From the NCBI GenBank assembly GCA_016710065.1, contig JADJLP010000015.1:434001-498000 (forward strand): a stretch of 64,000 nucleotides of DNA, written 5' to 3'. The position numbers and the translations under genes are program-made. Numbering within the stretch: the stretch's first letter is position 1; each line of letters begins with the position of its first letter. The notes under the pieces are model-generated. The model was not told where the DNA came from and did not search any database. It worked only from the letters and a program-made list of their open reading frames with translations. Of this stretch, positions 47,240-56,127 are shown in pieces. The DNA is from Candidatus Ideonella esbjergensis (GTDB lineage: Bacteria; Pseudomonadota; Gammaproteobacteria; Burkholderiales; Burkholderiaceae_C).

Positions 47240-47554
47240 TCACTTGATCTTCGAGAAATGCTCGGCCAGCGCCTGCAGTTCGGGGTCGGAATAGCCCTTG
47301 GCATGCTGGTGCATGATCGTTGCGTGCCGGGTGCCCTGCTTGAATTCCAGCAGGCGTTTGTAGAGCTTGTCGGTGGAGACGCCCGCCAGGTACATGCCCG
47401 CGCCTTCTGCCTTGCCATGCGGGCCATGGCAAGCCGCGCAACTGGCGGCCCAGAGCCTGACATCGCTGGGGCTGATGGCCGCCGCCTGCGCCATGGCTGC
47501 AGCCCCCACCCACCAAGCCGCAAGGCACATCACCACCGGCACTCGCCTGTCCAT
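47240..47554 (-). CDS. small class I cytochrome c, probable electron partner of the flavoprotein
   Basis: The 104-residue protein has a signal peptide (MDRRVPVVMCLAAWWVGAAAMAQA) and one heme motif CAACH in WAASCAACHGPHGKAEG, with the axial methionine probably in AGMYLAG or in TRHATIMHQHAKGYS. It lies 3 bases before the flavoprotein gene. The pair corresponds to the FccA-FccB arrangement, though FccA is often diheme; here it is monoheme. Upstream, the 209 bases to the restriction scar contain a short inverted repeat (ACACA / TGTGT near 47674) but no gene. Confidence 0.85.
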   Translation of the reverse strand: MDRRVPVVMCLAAWWVGAAAMAQAAAISPSDVRLWAASCAACHGPHGKAEGAGMYLAGVSTDKLYKRLLEFKQGTRHATIMHQHAKGYSDPELQALAEHFSKIK

Positions 47555-47763
47555 TGCACGCTCCCTGCAGTCTTGGGCACCCCAGCTCGCCCACGAACAA
47601 GTGCGGCCGTTGATGTTTTATCCACCTCATTGTGTGAACGAATGCCCATGAGTGGTCAAGCATCTAGACACACTTTCTAGCAATTGTGTTATGGCGCCAC
47701 GGCAGGCGTTTACCTAAGCCGCCACCAGCGGATGTGTGCAAGGGCAGGCGACGCAAGCGCCCC

Positions 47764-48072
47764 ATGGCCCTGAAGAGATCCGAGCTTTGCGCCTCCCTCT
47801 GGTCCAGCTGCGACGCCCTGCGCGGTGGCAGTGCTGGCCTCGTTCCCCATCATCGAAGTGCAGCAGGATTACTGAGCATGCAGCGCCTGGACCTGGCCCG
47901 CAAGCCGCCCGAGTGCCTGGAGTACATCGTGGTGCACGAGCTGGCCCACCTGCGCGAGCCCCACCACGGCGAGGCCTTCCAGCGTCTGATGAACCAGGTG
48001 ATGGCCCAGTGGCAGGCGCACCGCAGGGCGTTGAACTGCCTGCCCCTGCGACACGAGGACTGGGGCTACTGA
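47764..48072 (+). pseudogene. fused remnants of a type I restriction locus: HsdM start joined to YgjP-like metallopeptidase end
   Basis: The first 22 residues, MALKRSELCASLWSSCDALRGG, match the start of HsdM type I DNA methyltransferases. From residue 39, MQRLDLARKPPECLEYIVVHELAHLREPHHGEAFQRLMNQVMAQWQAHRRALNCLPLRHEDWGY is the C-terminal half of a YgjP/SprT-like zinc protease with the HELAH site. Such proteases are often encoded at the end of hsd operons. The frame is open through the joint. A deletion of the whole hsdM-hsdS-hsdR interval is the simplest explanation. Non-functional as restriction, and the protease lacks its N-terminal half. It overlaps the VWA gene's end by 7 bases on the opposite strand. 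Confidence 0.7.
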
Positions 48073-49253
48073 CCTGCCCCGCTGGTCACCAGCCCTTGCC
48101 CCGCCGCCCAGGCTGAGACATCGTCGCGGCGGATCGCCGCGGCCATCAGACCGGGGAAGGCGTTGGGCGTGCAGGCGAACGATGGCACGCCCAGCGCGGC
48201 CAGCTTGGCGGCCAGGGCGTGGTCGTAGGCCGGGGCACCTTCGTCGCTGAGCGCCAGCAGGGTGATGAACTGCACGCCCGCCTCCACCAGCTCGGCGGCG
48301 CGGCGCAAGAGGTTGGCTTCCACGCCGCCTTCGTACAGATCGGAGATGAGCACGAAGATGGTGTTGCGCGGCTCGCGGATGAGGCTCTGGCAATAGCCCA
48401 CCGCGCCGTTGATGTCGGTGCCGCCGCCCAGCTGCACGCCGAACAGCAGCTCCACCGGGTCGTCGAGCTGCTCGGTCATGTCCACCACGGCCGTGTCGAA
48501 CACCACCAGCTTGGTGGCCACCGCCGGCAGGCTGGCCATCACCGCGCCGAAGATGCTGGCGTAGACCACCGAGTTGGCCATGGAGCCGCTCTGGTCGATG
48601 CACAGCACCACCTCGCGCTGCGGCTTGCGCGCCTTGCGGCCGTAGCCCAGCAGGGTTTGCGGCACCACGGTGCGGTAGTCGGGTTGCCAATGCTTGAGGT
48701 TGGCGCGTATGGTGCGGTGCCAGTCGATCTCGGCATGGCGCGGCCGGCGGTTGCGCTGGCTGCGGTCGAGCGCGCCGCTGATGGCCGAGCGCAGTGGTTC
48801 ATCGAGCCGCTTCATCAGCTCGTCCACCACCTTGCGCACCACCAGGCGCGCGGTGGCCTTGGTGCCGGCCGGAATCACGCGCGAAAGCGCCATCAGGTTG
48901 GCCACCAGGTGCACGTCGGGCTGCACGGCGTTCAGCATCTCGGGCTGCAGCAGCATGTCGCGCATGTCCAGGCGCTGCAGTGCGTCGTGCTGCATCACCT
49001 GCACCACCGAGCTGGGAAAGTACTTGTGGATGTCGCCCAGCCAGCGCGCCACGCTGGGCGCCGAGCCACCCCGCCCGCCGCGCCGCTGGGTGGACTTGAG
49101 CCCGCCAGGGCCGTCGGCCTCGTAGAGGGCGGTGAGGGCCTGATCCATCTCGGCGCCGGCACCGCTCAGGCCACCGCAGGCGGCCTCGGCCTCGCTGCCC
49201 AGCACCAGGCGCCAGCGGCGCAGGCGGTCAGGGTCGCTCACACGTTCGGTCAT
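48066..49253 (-). CDS. VWA-domain protein of a MoxR-type operon
   Basis: Residues 1-210 are helical (YEADGPGGLKSTQRRGGRGGSAPSVARWLGDIHKYFPSSVVQVMQHDALQRLDMRDMLLQ). Residues 213-390 form a von Willebrand A domain with a complete MIDAS: DQSGS (220-224), the threonine in FGVQLGGGTDINGAV and the aspartate in VLISDLYEGG. VWA proteins of this operon type bind a metal-linked partner and work with the MoxR ATPase. It is coupled by ATGA overlap to the DUF5682 gene and is the last gene of the operon. Confidence 0.87.
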   Translation of the reverse strand: MTERVSDPDRLRRWRLVLGSEAEAACGGLSGAGAEMDQALTALYEADGPGGLKSTQRRGGRGGSAPSVARWLGDIHKYFPSSVVQVMQHDALQRLDMRDMLLQPEMLNAVQPDVHLVANLMALSRVIPAGTKATARLVVRKVVDELMKRLDEPLRSAISGALDRSQRNRRPRHAEIDWHRTIRANLKHWQPDYRTVVPQTLLGYGRKARKPQREVVLCIDQSGSMANSVVYASIFGAVMASLPAVATKLVVFDTAVVDMTEQLDDPVELLFGVQLGGGTDINGAVGYCQSLIREPRNTIFVLISDLYEGGVEANLLRRAAELVEAGVQFITLLALSDEGAPAYDHALAAKLAALGVPSFACTPNAFPGLMAAAIRRDDVSAWAAGQGLVTSGAGQ

Positions 49254-51589
49254 GCTGAAACCCCCAGCAGTTGGCGCAGCAGCGGCAGGGCCAGCTCGGC
49301 GCGGGCCTCGTCCCAGCTGGGCGCGGTGGCGGCCACGGCCTGGGGCTGGGCGCCTTGCGCGGCGCGCTGGGCCAGGTCGCGGCGCTCGCTGGATTCAAAG
49401 GCCGAGAAGCTGCGCCGCACCAGCGGCAGCACGCGCACAAAGTGCTCGTCGCTGAGCGTGGCCAGCCAGTCGTCCACCAGTTGCCAGACGGTGGCGTCGT
49501 GCAGCAGCACCACGGCGTTGCGGTTCAGAAAGCCGTCCAACCAGGCGGCGGCCTGGGCCGGCTCGGCACCGGTAGAAAGGTGCAGCGAGATGGCCTGTGC
49601 CACCTCGGCGCTGCCCCACACGCCGGCGTCGAGCAGCAGCCGCGTGGCCACGCCCTGCAGCAGGTGGTGGGCGCCCACGCTGCGGCCCACCTGGGCCAGG
49701 GCCTGTTGCCAGCTGCGGGTCTGCTCTTCGCCATCGCGCAGGCCCACGGCGGCGTGGGCGCCCAGCAGCTTGTTGCGCAGGCTGTCGGCCGCCGCGTCGT
49801 CCAGCGCGCTGCAGGCCAGCGGCAGGCTGATGGCAGCACGCACGATCAGGCTGTCCAGCACATGGCTCACCAGGGCGGCGTCGGTCTGGCGCACATTGCC
49901 GTAGCGGTACACATTGGCCAGTGGCGCCAGCGCGGCCAGCAGCTGCTGGGTGTCGCCGGTCAGCGCGGCGCGGGCCTCCAGCGCGGCAGCGGCGGCAGAG
50001 GTGGCGTCGGGCAGCTGGGCCAGCAACACCTGGTCCACCAGGGCCGAGAGTTCTTCCAGGCGCTGCACGCGCTGGCAACGGTCCACCACGCAGGCGGTGG
50101 CGGCCTGGGGCACGGTCTGGCCCCATTGGCTGGCCTCGATCAGCGCCAGCGCGAACTCGGGCTGCCACTGCAGCGTCCACAGTTCGTGGAAAGTGCCACG
50201 GCTGCTGCGGCCCACCTTGGCCACGCTGCCCCAGTCCACGCCCAGCAGGTTCAGGCGGTGCAGCAGCTGGCTGCGGGCCAGGTCATTGGTGTTGCGCAGA
50301 TCCAGGTCCAGCGTCTTCTGGGTGGCCTCGGGCTTCAGGCGCAGGCTCTTCTGGGCCTGCTCCAGATCGCGCTGCAGCGGCACGGTGGGCACATCGGGCG
50401 GCACGGCGCCCAGGCGGTCGCCCACCACCAGGTCGGTGTGGATGAATCGCAGCACGGCCTCGTCGCCCATCGTCAGCACCGTGCGGCAGGCTTCGTGCAG
50501 TTCGTCCAGGCCGGGGGCCGGGCGCTCGCGCATGGCGGCCAGCGCGTCGGCCAGGCGTGCGGCTTCAATCAGATGGGCGCTGGAGCAGTCGAGGTCGCGT
50601 TCGCGCATCAGCCGGGCCACGCGGCTCAGCCAGCCCACGGCGCGCGGCGCGCCGCTCTCGGCGCATTGCCACAGGTGCTCGTACCAGCCGGGTGCGTGCA
50701 CGCCGGCACCGTAGCCGCTGGCGGCGGCCAGGTGGCGGTAGGTCCAGGGCACCCAGGTGCTTTGCACCTTCAGCTTGGGCAGGCCCTTGAGCAGGGCCGC
50801 GTCGGCCTTGGCGGTGGCCGGCCCCTGCAGGCCGCCCAGGTGCCAGGCGCCGCAGACCACGGCAATGCGGGCGTGGCCCTCTTTCTCGGCGGCGCGCACG
50901 CACTGGCGCATGTGGGCCTCGCGCAGGGTTTCGCGGTGTTGCTCGTGCTCGCTGCGGCGCGGCTCGGGGGTCTCGGCCCGCAGCGTGGTCATGGCCTCGT
51001 TGATGGCGGCGAACAGGTCTTCGCCGTCGCCACGCTCCTCCACCATGTGGTTCCACCAGGCTTCGCCATCCGAGTAGCCGGCGGCGTGGGCCAGCCAGTC
51101 CAGCGGGTCGCGTGCGTCTGCGGACATGGGCGGGGGCGTGGCCTCGGCGTCGGCCGTGGCGGGCGCCGCGTCGGTGGGCGCTTCGCCGTCGTCGTCCTGG
51201 GCCTCGGCGGCGGTTGCTGCGGCTTCGGCTTCAGCCGCCGCCTGCGCGGCCGCCTCTTGCCGTGCCTTCTCCAGCGCCAGCCCGTGCACCAGCGGCAGGT
51301 CGATGAAGCGCAGCGGCACCGCCTGCTGCGCGGCCCAGCGCAGCGCCTGCCACTCGGGCGAGAAGCTGGCAAAGGGGTGGTAGACGGCCAGCCGGGGTTC
51401 GTCGGGGCAGTGGCTGAGCAGGGCCACCGGCGGCGTCATGCCGGGCGACAGCACCCAGGGCAGAAGGGCCTCGCCCTCGGGCGGGCCTTCCACCAACACC
51501 AGCTCGGGCGCAAAGGCCTGCAGCGCCCGCAGCAGGCTGCGCGCGCAGCCGGGGCCGTGGTGGCGGATGCCGAAGTAGCGAACCGTCAT
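49250..51589 (-). CDS. DUF5682 family protein of the MoxR/VWA operon
   Basis: The 779-residue protein begins MTVRYFGIRHHGPGCARSLLRALQAFAPELVLVEGPPEGEALLPWVLSPGMTPPVALL, a pattern typical of DUF5682 with the conserved RHHGPGSA-like block and GPP. It then has IAVVCGAWHLGGL (TraB/erythromycin-esterase-like) and long helical repeats. An acidic/alanine-rich linker (near residues 110-155) interrupts the N-terminal part. Family function is not established. In this operon type it always accompanies the MoxR-AAA and VWA genes. It starts 13 bases after the AAA gene. Confidence 0.85.
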   Translation of the reverse strand: MTVRYFGIRHHGPGCARSLLRALQAFAPELVLVEGPPEGEALLPWVLSPGMTPPVALLSHCPDEPRLAVYHPFASFSPEWQALRWAAQQAVPLRFIDLPLVHGLALEKARQEAAAQAAAEAEAAATAAEAQDDDGEAPTDAAPATADAEATPPPMSADARDPLDWLAHAAGYSDGEAWWNHMVEERGDGEDLFAAINEAMTTLRAETPEPRRSEHEQHRETLREAHMRQCVRAAEKEGHARIAVVCGAWHLGGLQGPATAKADAALLKGLPKLKVQSTWVPWTYRHLAAASGYGAGVHAPGWYEHLWQCAESGAPRAVGWLSRVARLMRERDLDCSSAHLIEAARLADALAAMRERPAPGLDELHEACRTVLTMGDEAVLRFIHTDLVVGDRLGAVPPDVPTVPLQRDLEQAQKSLRLKPEATQKTLDLDLRNTNDLARSQLLHRLNLLGVDWGSVAKVGRSSRGTFHELWTLQWQPEFALALIEASQWGQTVPQAATACVVDRCQRVQRLEELSALVDQVLLAQLPDATSAAAAALEARAALTGDTQQLLAALAPLANVYRYGNVRQTDAALVSHVLDSLIVRAAISLPLACSALDDAAADSLRNKLLGAHAAVGLRDGEEQTRSWQQALAQVGRSVGAHHLLQGVATRLLLDAGVWGSAEVAQAISLHLSTGAEPAQAAAWLDGFLNRNAVVLLHDATVWQLVDDWLATLSDEHFVRVLPLVRRSFSAFESSERRDLAQRAAQGAQPQAVAATAPSWDEARAELALPLLRQLLGVSA

Positions 51590-51602
51590 GGTGTGTGCGT
51601 GT

Positions 51603-52697
51603 TCAGTCCAGCTCGCGAAAGGCGCGGTACAGGTCCTTCCAGTCGCCGCGCTCCTTCACCACGGTCTCCAGGTACTCGCTCCACACCACCTGGTCCTGCA
51701 CCGGGTCTTTCACCACCGCGCCGATCAGGCCGGCGGCCATGTCGTGCGGGCGCAGCACGCCGTCGCCGAAGTGGCCGGCCAGGGCCATGCCGCTGTTGAT
51801 CACCGAGATGGCCTCGGCGGTGGAGAGCGTGGACGTGGGCGACTTGAGCTGGGTCTTGCCGTCTTCGGTCTTGCCGTTGCGCAGCTCGCGGAAGATCTGC
51901 ACGATGCGCCGCACCTCCTTCAGCGCCGGCGGCTCGGCCGGCAGCTGCAGCGCGCGGCCCATCTCGGCCACGCGCTTGACGACGATGGCCACCTCGTCGG
52001 CCTCGCTGGCGGGCACCGGCAGCACCACGGTGTTGAAGCGGCGCTTGAGCGCGGCGGAGAGCTCGTTCACGCCCTTGTCGCGGTTGTTGGCGGTGGCGAT
52101 GACGCTGAAGCCGCGCACGGCCTGCACCTCGCTGCCCAGCTCGGGGATGGGCAGGGTCTTTTCCGAGAGCACGGTGATCAGGCTGTCCTGCACGTCGGCG
52201 GGGATGCGGGTGAGCTCTTCCACGCGGGCGATGCGGCCAGCCCGCATGGCCTGCATCAGCGGGCTGGGCACCAGCGCGTCTTCCGAGGGGCCGTGGGCCA
52301 GCAACTGGGCGTAGTTCCAGCCGTAGCGCAGCTGCTCTTCGCTGGTGCCGGCCGTGCCCTGGATGAGCAGGGTGGAGTTGCCGCTGATGGCCGCGGCCAG
52401 GTGCTCTGACACCCACGACTTGGCGGTGCCCGGCACGCCGTAGAGCAGCAGGGCGCGGTCGGTGGCCAGCGTGGCCACGGCGATCTCCATCAAGCGCGGG
52501 CTGCCGATGTACTTGGGGCTCACTTCAAAGCCGTTGTCCAGCTTGCCGCCCATCAGGTAGCGCACCACGGCCCAGGGCGAGAGCTGCCAGTTCTCGGGCC
52601 GGGGCCGCTCGTCGAGCTTGCGCAGCTCGGCCAGTTCCTCGGCGTACTGCACTTCAGCATGCTGGCGCATCACGGGGTTGGCGGTGGGCGTGTTCAT
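51603..52697 (-). CDS. MoxR-type AAA+ ATPase
   Basis: The 364-residue protein has a Walker A (LLLYGVPGTAKSW, about residues 84-96), the MoxR-typical Walker B and helix (RAGRIARVEELTRIPADVQDSLITVLSEKTLPIPELG), sensor 1 (GFSVIATANNRDKGVNELSAALKRRFN, with the arginine finger) and a C-terminal lid. MoxR proteins act as chaperones that load metals or remodel partner complexes together with VWA proteins. The ATG at 52697 is 10 bases after the DUF5691 gene. It is the central enzyme of the operon. Confidence 0.92.
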   Translation of the reverse strand: MNTPTANPVMRQHAEVQYAEELAELRKLDERPRPENWQLSPWAVVRYLMGGKLDNGFEVSPKYIGSPRLMEIAVATLATDRALLLYGVPGTAKSWVSEHLAAAISGNSTLLIQGTAGTSEEQLRYGWNYAQLLAHGPSEDALVPSPLMQAMRAGRIARVEELTRIPADVQDSLITVLSEKTLPIPELGSEVQAVRGFSVIATANNRDKGVNELSAALKRRFNTVVLPVPASEADEVAIVVKRVAEMGRALQLPAEPPALKEVRRIVQIFRELRNGKTEDGKTQLKSPTSTLSTAEAISVINSGMALAGHFGDGVLRPHDMAAGLIGAVVKDPVQDQVVWSEYLETVVKERGDWKDLYRAFRELD

Positions 52698-52707
52698 GGC
52701 GTGGCTC

Positions 52708-54276
52708 TCAGGTGGAGAAGTGGGCATGCAGGGCCTGCCGGGTGGCAATGACCTGCATCGCGGTCTGCAAGGTGTTGGTGAGGCTGGGGGTTTCGTCGTC
52801 GCTGCGCGGCAGCTGGGCCACGGCGCCCAGCACGCCGGGGTGCAGCGCGCAGCACAGGTCGGGCAACAGGCTGCGCAGCAGAAAGTCGTCGCGCAGGGCG
52901 CCGGCGGCCGTTTGCGGCAGGCGTTGCTGCAGCGCGCGGGCCAGGGCCTGCGAGAACTCGGGCGACAGGCTCTCATTCAGTGGCCAGGCGCCGAGCACCT
53001 GGCTCAGCAGCTGAGCCAGTGGCAACTGCCCGCTGGCGAGCTGGCGCTGCCAATGTTGCTCGCGCTCGGCCGCGGGCAGCAGGGCCAGCACGGCGCTGGT
53101 CTCGTCGCGCAGGCCCTTGGCGGGCCAGGCATCCAGCAATGCGCGGCACCAGGTTGGCACCTCGGGGGCGTCGGGCGCGGCGAACAGCACGTCGCGCCAG
53201 CCGCGCAGCAGGGCTTCGGCCCAGTCGGTGCCGGCAGCCCATTTCAGCAACTCGGGCGGGTTCATGCCGGTGTGCTCAGTCCACCAGCGCAGCGGCACCT
53301 GCCGCACCAGCTGGTACAGCCACCAGCCGCGTTCGCCCAGTGACTCGTGCTGCGGGCGCGTGGCGTCGAGGTTGTCGGCTTTCCAGTCCTCACCCGGTGC
53401 TTCGGGCGCCTGCACCACCCAGTGCTTGAGCAGCAGCGCGCGTTCGTGTCGCACCAGCGGCGCCAGGCGCTGTGCGGCGCGGCTGGGGTGGGCGGCGGTG
53501 GGCAGGCGCAGCAGCAGGGCCAGGGCCACCTGGCGCACCTCGCGGCTGCGGTCGGCGCGCAGGCTGTCGAGCAGGGCGGCGTCGGCATCGCTGATGTTCA
53601 CGGCCAGCGCGCCCAACAGCTCGGCGCGCTCCTTGGCGCCCAGTTCGGGCAGGGCCGCGCGCAATCGCTCGCGGGCAGCGGCCGGGTCTTGCGCACGCTC
53701 TTGCGTCAGAAAAGCCTGGCGCTGCTCGGCCGCGCCGTCCGTCCAGCGGGCCTCGTCGGCCGCTTCGGCCACCACGCCGGCGGCGTAGTGCCAGTCGTCT
53801 CGCAGTGTCGCCAGCCACAGGCCGCGCGTGCCCAGCACCGGCAGCAGCCTCGACCGCAGGGCGATGGAGCGGCGGCCTTGCTCCAGCGCTGCAGGCAGCA
53901 GGCTGGCCGGCAGGCGGTGGCGGGCGCGGGCCAGCACCGCGCACAACTCGTGCTGCAGGCGCGCCGGGCCGTCTTGCCAGGCCCAGGCCATGTGGGCGAC
54001 GAGCGCCGGGTGTTGGGGCTCGGGCAGCGGGTCGGCCGCGCAGGGCGCCGGCAGCGCCGTGGTGAACGGCGCGCCTTGCGCGCCAGACTGTGCGCAGCTG
54101 GCCAGCACCGCGCTGGCGCGCAGCACGGCGCTGGCCGCATCGGGCGCATCCTGCACGGCCCGGGCCAGCAAGTTGCCCACCGCGCCAGGCCAGGCGGGCA
54201 GCGCGGCGGCATGGCGGTCGGTGCCCACCATGGCCACGGGCAGCAGCGGCGCCCACACGCTGGGGTGCGCGCTCAT
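52708..54276 (-). CDS. DUF5691 family helical-repeat protein
   Basis: The 522-residue protein begins MSAHPSVWAPLLPVAMVGTDRHAAALPAWPG and continues as a long series of helical hairpins (LLRLPTAAHPSRAAQRLAPLVRHERALLLKHWVVQAPEAPGEDWKADNL, ELGAKERAELLGALAVNISDADAALLDSLRADRSREVRQVALALLLRLP), HEAT-like in spacing. The DUF5691 pattern GTDR near the start and the C-terminal DDFLLRSLLPDLCCALHPGVL support the family. It probably acts as a scaffold in the SWIM/MoxR/VWA complex. No enzymatic residues are apparent. Confidence 0.82.
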   Translation of the reverse strand: MSAHPSVWAPLLPVAMVGTDRHAAALPAWPGAVGNLLARAVQDAPDAASAVLRASAVLASCAQSGAQGAPFTTALPAPCAADPLPEPQHPALVAHMAWAWQDGPARLQHELCAVLARARHRLPASLLPAALEQGRRSIALRSRLLPVLGTRGLWLATLRDDWHYAAGVVAEAADEARWTDGAAEQRQAFLTQERAQDPAAARERLRAALPELGAKERAELLGALAVNISDADAALLDSLRADRSREVRQVALALLLRLPTAAHPSRAAQRLAPLVRHERALLLKHWVVQAPEAPGEDWKADNLDATRPQHESLGERGWWLYQLVRQVPLRWWTEHTGMNPPELLKWAAGTDWAEALLRGWRDVLFAAPDAPEVPTWCRALLDAWPAKGLRDETSAVLALLPAAEREQHWQRQLASGQLPLAQLLSQVLGAWPLNESLSPEFSQALARALQQRLPQTAAGALRDDFLLRSLLPDLCCALHPGVLGAVAQLPRSDDETPSLTNTLQTAMQVIATRQALHAHFST

Positions 54277-54334
54277 GGGACGACCCTCCGTGCGGGGCAC
54301 TTCGGGATTCGAGCTTGGGAACGGCCCCGCGCGC

Positions 54335-55666
54335 TCATGCCGCGCTCCTTTGCCAGACGGGGGTGGTGCCCTGTGCGGCCCAGGCGGTGAGCACGCGCAG
54401 CTGCTGGCCGTCCCACTCGCCCATCAGGCTCACCGGCTGGCCGCCGGTGGCGGCGAGCAGACGCCAGGCGTCTGCCTCGTTCAGGTTCAGCTGCAGGCTT
54501 TGCTGGTTCACCACGGCCAGCGTGGCGCTGCCGGTGTGCAGCACCACCGCGTCTCCCAGCGCCAGCGGGTGCAGGCTCACCCAGGGGTTGCGGGCACTGC
54601 GCTGGGCCAGCTGCTGCCATTCGTCGGCCAGCGGGGTGGTGGGCCAGTGCGGTGCGGCATTCAGCACCTGGGTGTCCAGCGCCAGCGCGCGCAGGCCGGC
54701 GGCGCCAGGAAAGAAGGCCATCGTGGCCTGCACCACAGCGCCCGTGGTCCAGGCCTGCTCAAAGCCCTTGCCGGCAAAGGCATGGTCCAGCAGCCAGGCG
54801 CGCCGGCCGCTGGTGGCTCCCTGCAGCCACACGCGGCGCTCGGTGAGCTTGTCGTCGCGGTCGTCGGTGAGCAGGCCCAGCACGGTCCACTGGTCGTTGA
54901 GCTTCCCGCCGCTCTCCTGCACCTCGGCCTTGTCGTGCGGCCAGCCCACCAGGGTGCGCAGATCGGCCTGCACATCGGCACTCAGCGCTTCGCGGCGCGC
55001 CAGGGCCTCGCAAGCCAGCTGCAGCAGGCCCAGGCGGTGCAGGCTGCGCTCGGGCCAGTCTTCACCAGCGTGGATGCCCTCGGCCGCCTCGCGCACGCGC
55101 TGGCCCAGGCCGGGCGCCTGGGCATCCACCATGCGCGCGGCCATGGTGTGCCAGGTTTTGAGCACCTCGTGGTTCAGGCTGCCCAGGCCGCGCGAGAGCT
55201 GGTCGGCCAGCCAGCGCTGTAGCTCGGCGGCGGCCTGCGTGATGCGCTGCCAGCGCTGGGCCTCGCGCTTGGCGGCGGCTTCAGGGTCCACCGGCGTGGC
55301 GGCCTTCTCGGCCTGCTTCTCTTCCTTCTTCTGCGCCTTCTCGCTGCGCGAGGCCAGCCATTCGCTGACCCAGGCCGGCGCGTCACTCACGCCGAACAGC
55401 GAGGCGTCCTGGGCGCGCATCAGCAGCAGCGCCAGGCCATGTTTGCAGGGGAACTTGCGGCTGGGGCAACTGCAGCGAAAGGCGGGGCCGTTCAGATCCA
55501 CCTGGGTCTGGTAAGGCTTGGCGCCGCTGCCCTGGCACTCGCCCCACAACGCTGCCTCGTTGGCGCCCAGCGTGGGCCATTGCGAGGGCGTGGTGAGGCC
55601 GCGCGCGGCCTTGGCCGACGATGCGTCGGGCGCCAGCGCCAGCACTGCTTCAGTCGTCAGCGCCAT
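54335..55666 (-). CDS. SWIM zinc-finger protein, first gene of the MoxR/VWA operon
   Basis: The 443-residue protein has a SWIM motif CxCxnCxH in FRCSCPSRKFPCKHGLALLLM (cysteines 65, 67 and 74, histidine 76), typical of zinc-binding DNA- or protein-interaction modules. The rest is helical with DEWQQLAQRSARNPWVSLHPLALGDAVVLHTG near the end. It is the promoter-proximal gene of SWIM - DUF5691 - MoxR - DUF5682 - VWA and likely recognises the substrate. The start ATG lies 60 bases from the divergently placed HTH gene's end region. Confidence 0.85.
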   Translation of the reverse strand: MALTTEAVLALAPDASSAKAARGLTTPSQWPTLGANEAALWGECQGSGAKPYQTQVDLNGPAFRCSCPSRKFPCKHGLALLLMRAQDASLFGVSDAPAWVSEWLASRSEKAQKKEEKQAEKAATPVDPEAAAKREAQRWQRITQAAAELQRWLADQLSRGLGSLNHEVLKTWHTMAARMVDAQAPGLGQRVREAAEGIHAGEDWPERSLHRLGLLQLACEALARREALSADVQADLRTLVGWPHDKAEVQESGGKLNDQWTVLGLLTDDRDDKLTERRVWLQGATSGRRAWLLDHAFAGKGFEQAWTTGAVVQATMAFFPGAAGLRALALDTQVLNAAPHWPTTPLADEWQQLAQRSARNPWVSLHPLALGDAVVLHTGSATLAVVNQQSLQLNLNEADAWRLLAATGGQPVSLMGEWDGQQLRVLTAWAAQGTTPVWQRSAA

Positions 55667-55726
55667 CGTGGGCGCCCTCCCCTGGGTCTCTTGTGATGCG
55701 CGCCAGTCTAGTACACGGGTCCGCGC

Positions 55727-56098
55727 TCAAGGGTTGGCGTTGGCCAATGCTTTCATCTGTTCACGCAAGGCCTTGCGCCCGGCCGCGTTGGTGGCCCGCC
55801 AGGCCTTGAGCGAGAGCGCCAGAAAGGCCAGCTCGGCCGGCGTGGGGCTGGTGTCGGCGCGCGCCTCGTCCAGCCAGCCCTGGGCCTTGCCGCTCAGCTG
55901 CTCGATCTGCCGCGCCAGCTTGTCGCCGATGGGGCGCGACGACTTGATCTGGCTCCACATGCTGGGCGAGACCTGCAACGTGGCGGCGAAGGCCTGCTCC
56001 AGCCCTTTGGGTGGTGTGCCGGCGGCGAGTGCCTGCTCGGCAAAGGCCTGGAATAGCGCCAGCGCGTTCTGGCGGCGGGTGAGGGTGAGGTTGGGCAC
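55727..56098 (-). CDS. small helix-turn-helix DNA-binding protein, probable regulator of the tRNA/RtcB locus
   Basis: The 123-residue protein (MPNLTLTRRQNALALFQAFAEQALAAGTPPKGLEQAFAATLQVSPSMWSQIKSSRPIGDKLARQIEQLSGKAQGWLDEARADTSPTPAELAFLALSLKAWRATNAAGRKALREQMKALANANP) has a helix-turn-helix around residues 43-66 (LQVSPSMWSQIKSSRPIGDKLARQIE), like small XRE or MarR-less regulators. It is divergent from the tRNA array, with two palindromes between. Whether it binds them is inferred. The same stretch is next to the SWIM operon, so it could serve either side. Confidence 0.65.
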   Translation of the reverse strand: MPNLTLTRRQNALALFQAFAEQALAAGTPPKGLEQAFAATLQVSPSMWSQIKSSRPIGDKLARQIEQLSGKAQGWLDEARADTSPTPAELAFLALSLKAWRATNAAGRKALREQMKALANANP

Positions 56099-56127
56099 GG
56101 CTGTGTACTGGATGCAACGCGTTGGAA

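Noticed and set aside
49271..51799. Very long plus-strand frame of 842 codons opposite the DUF5682 gene
   Set aside because: It is the antisense shadow of a GC-rich real gene; its composition is dominated by histidine, glutamine and alanine with no domain, while the minus strand has a clear family match and coupled neighbours.
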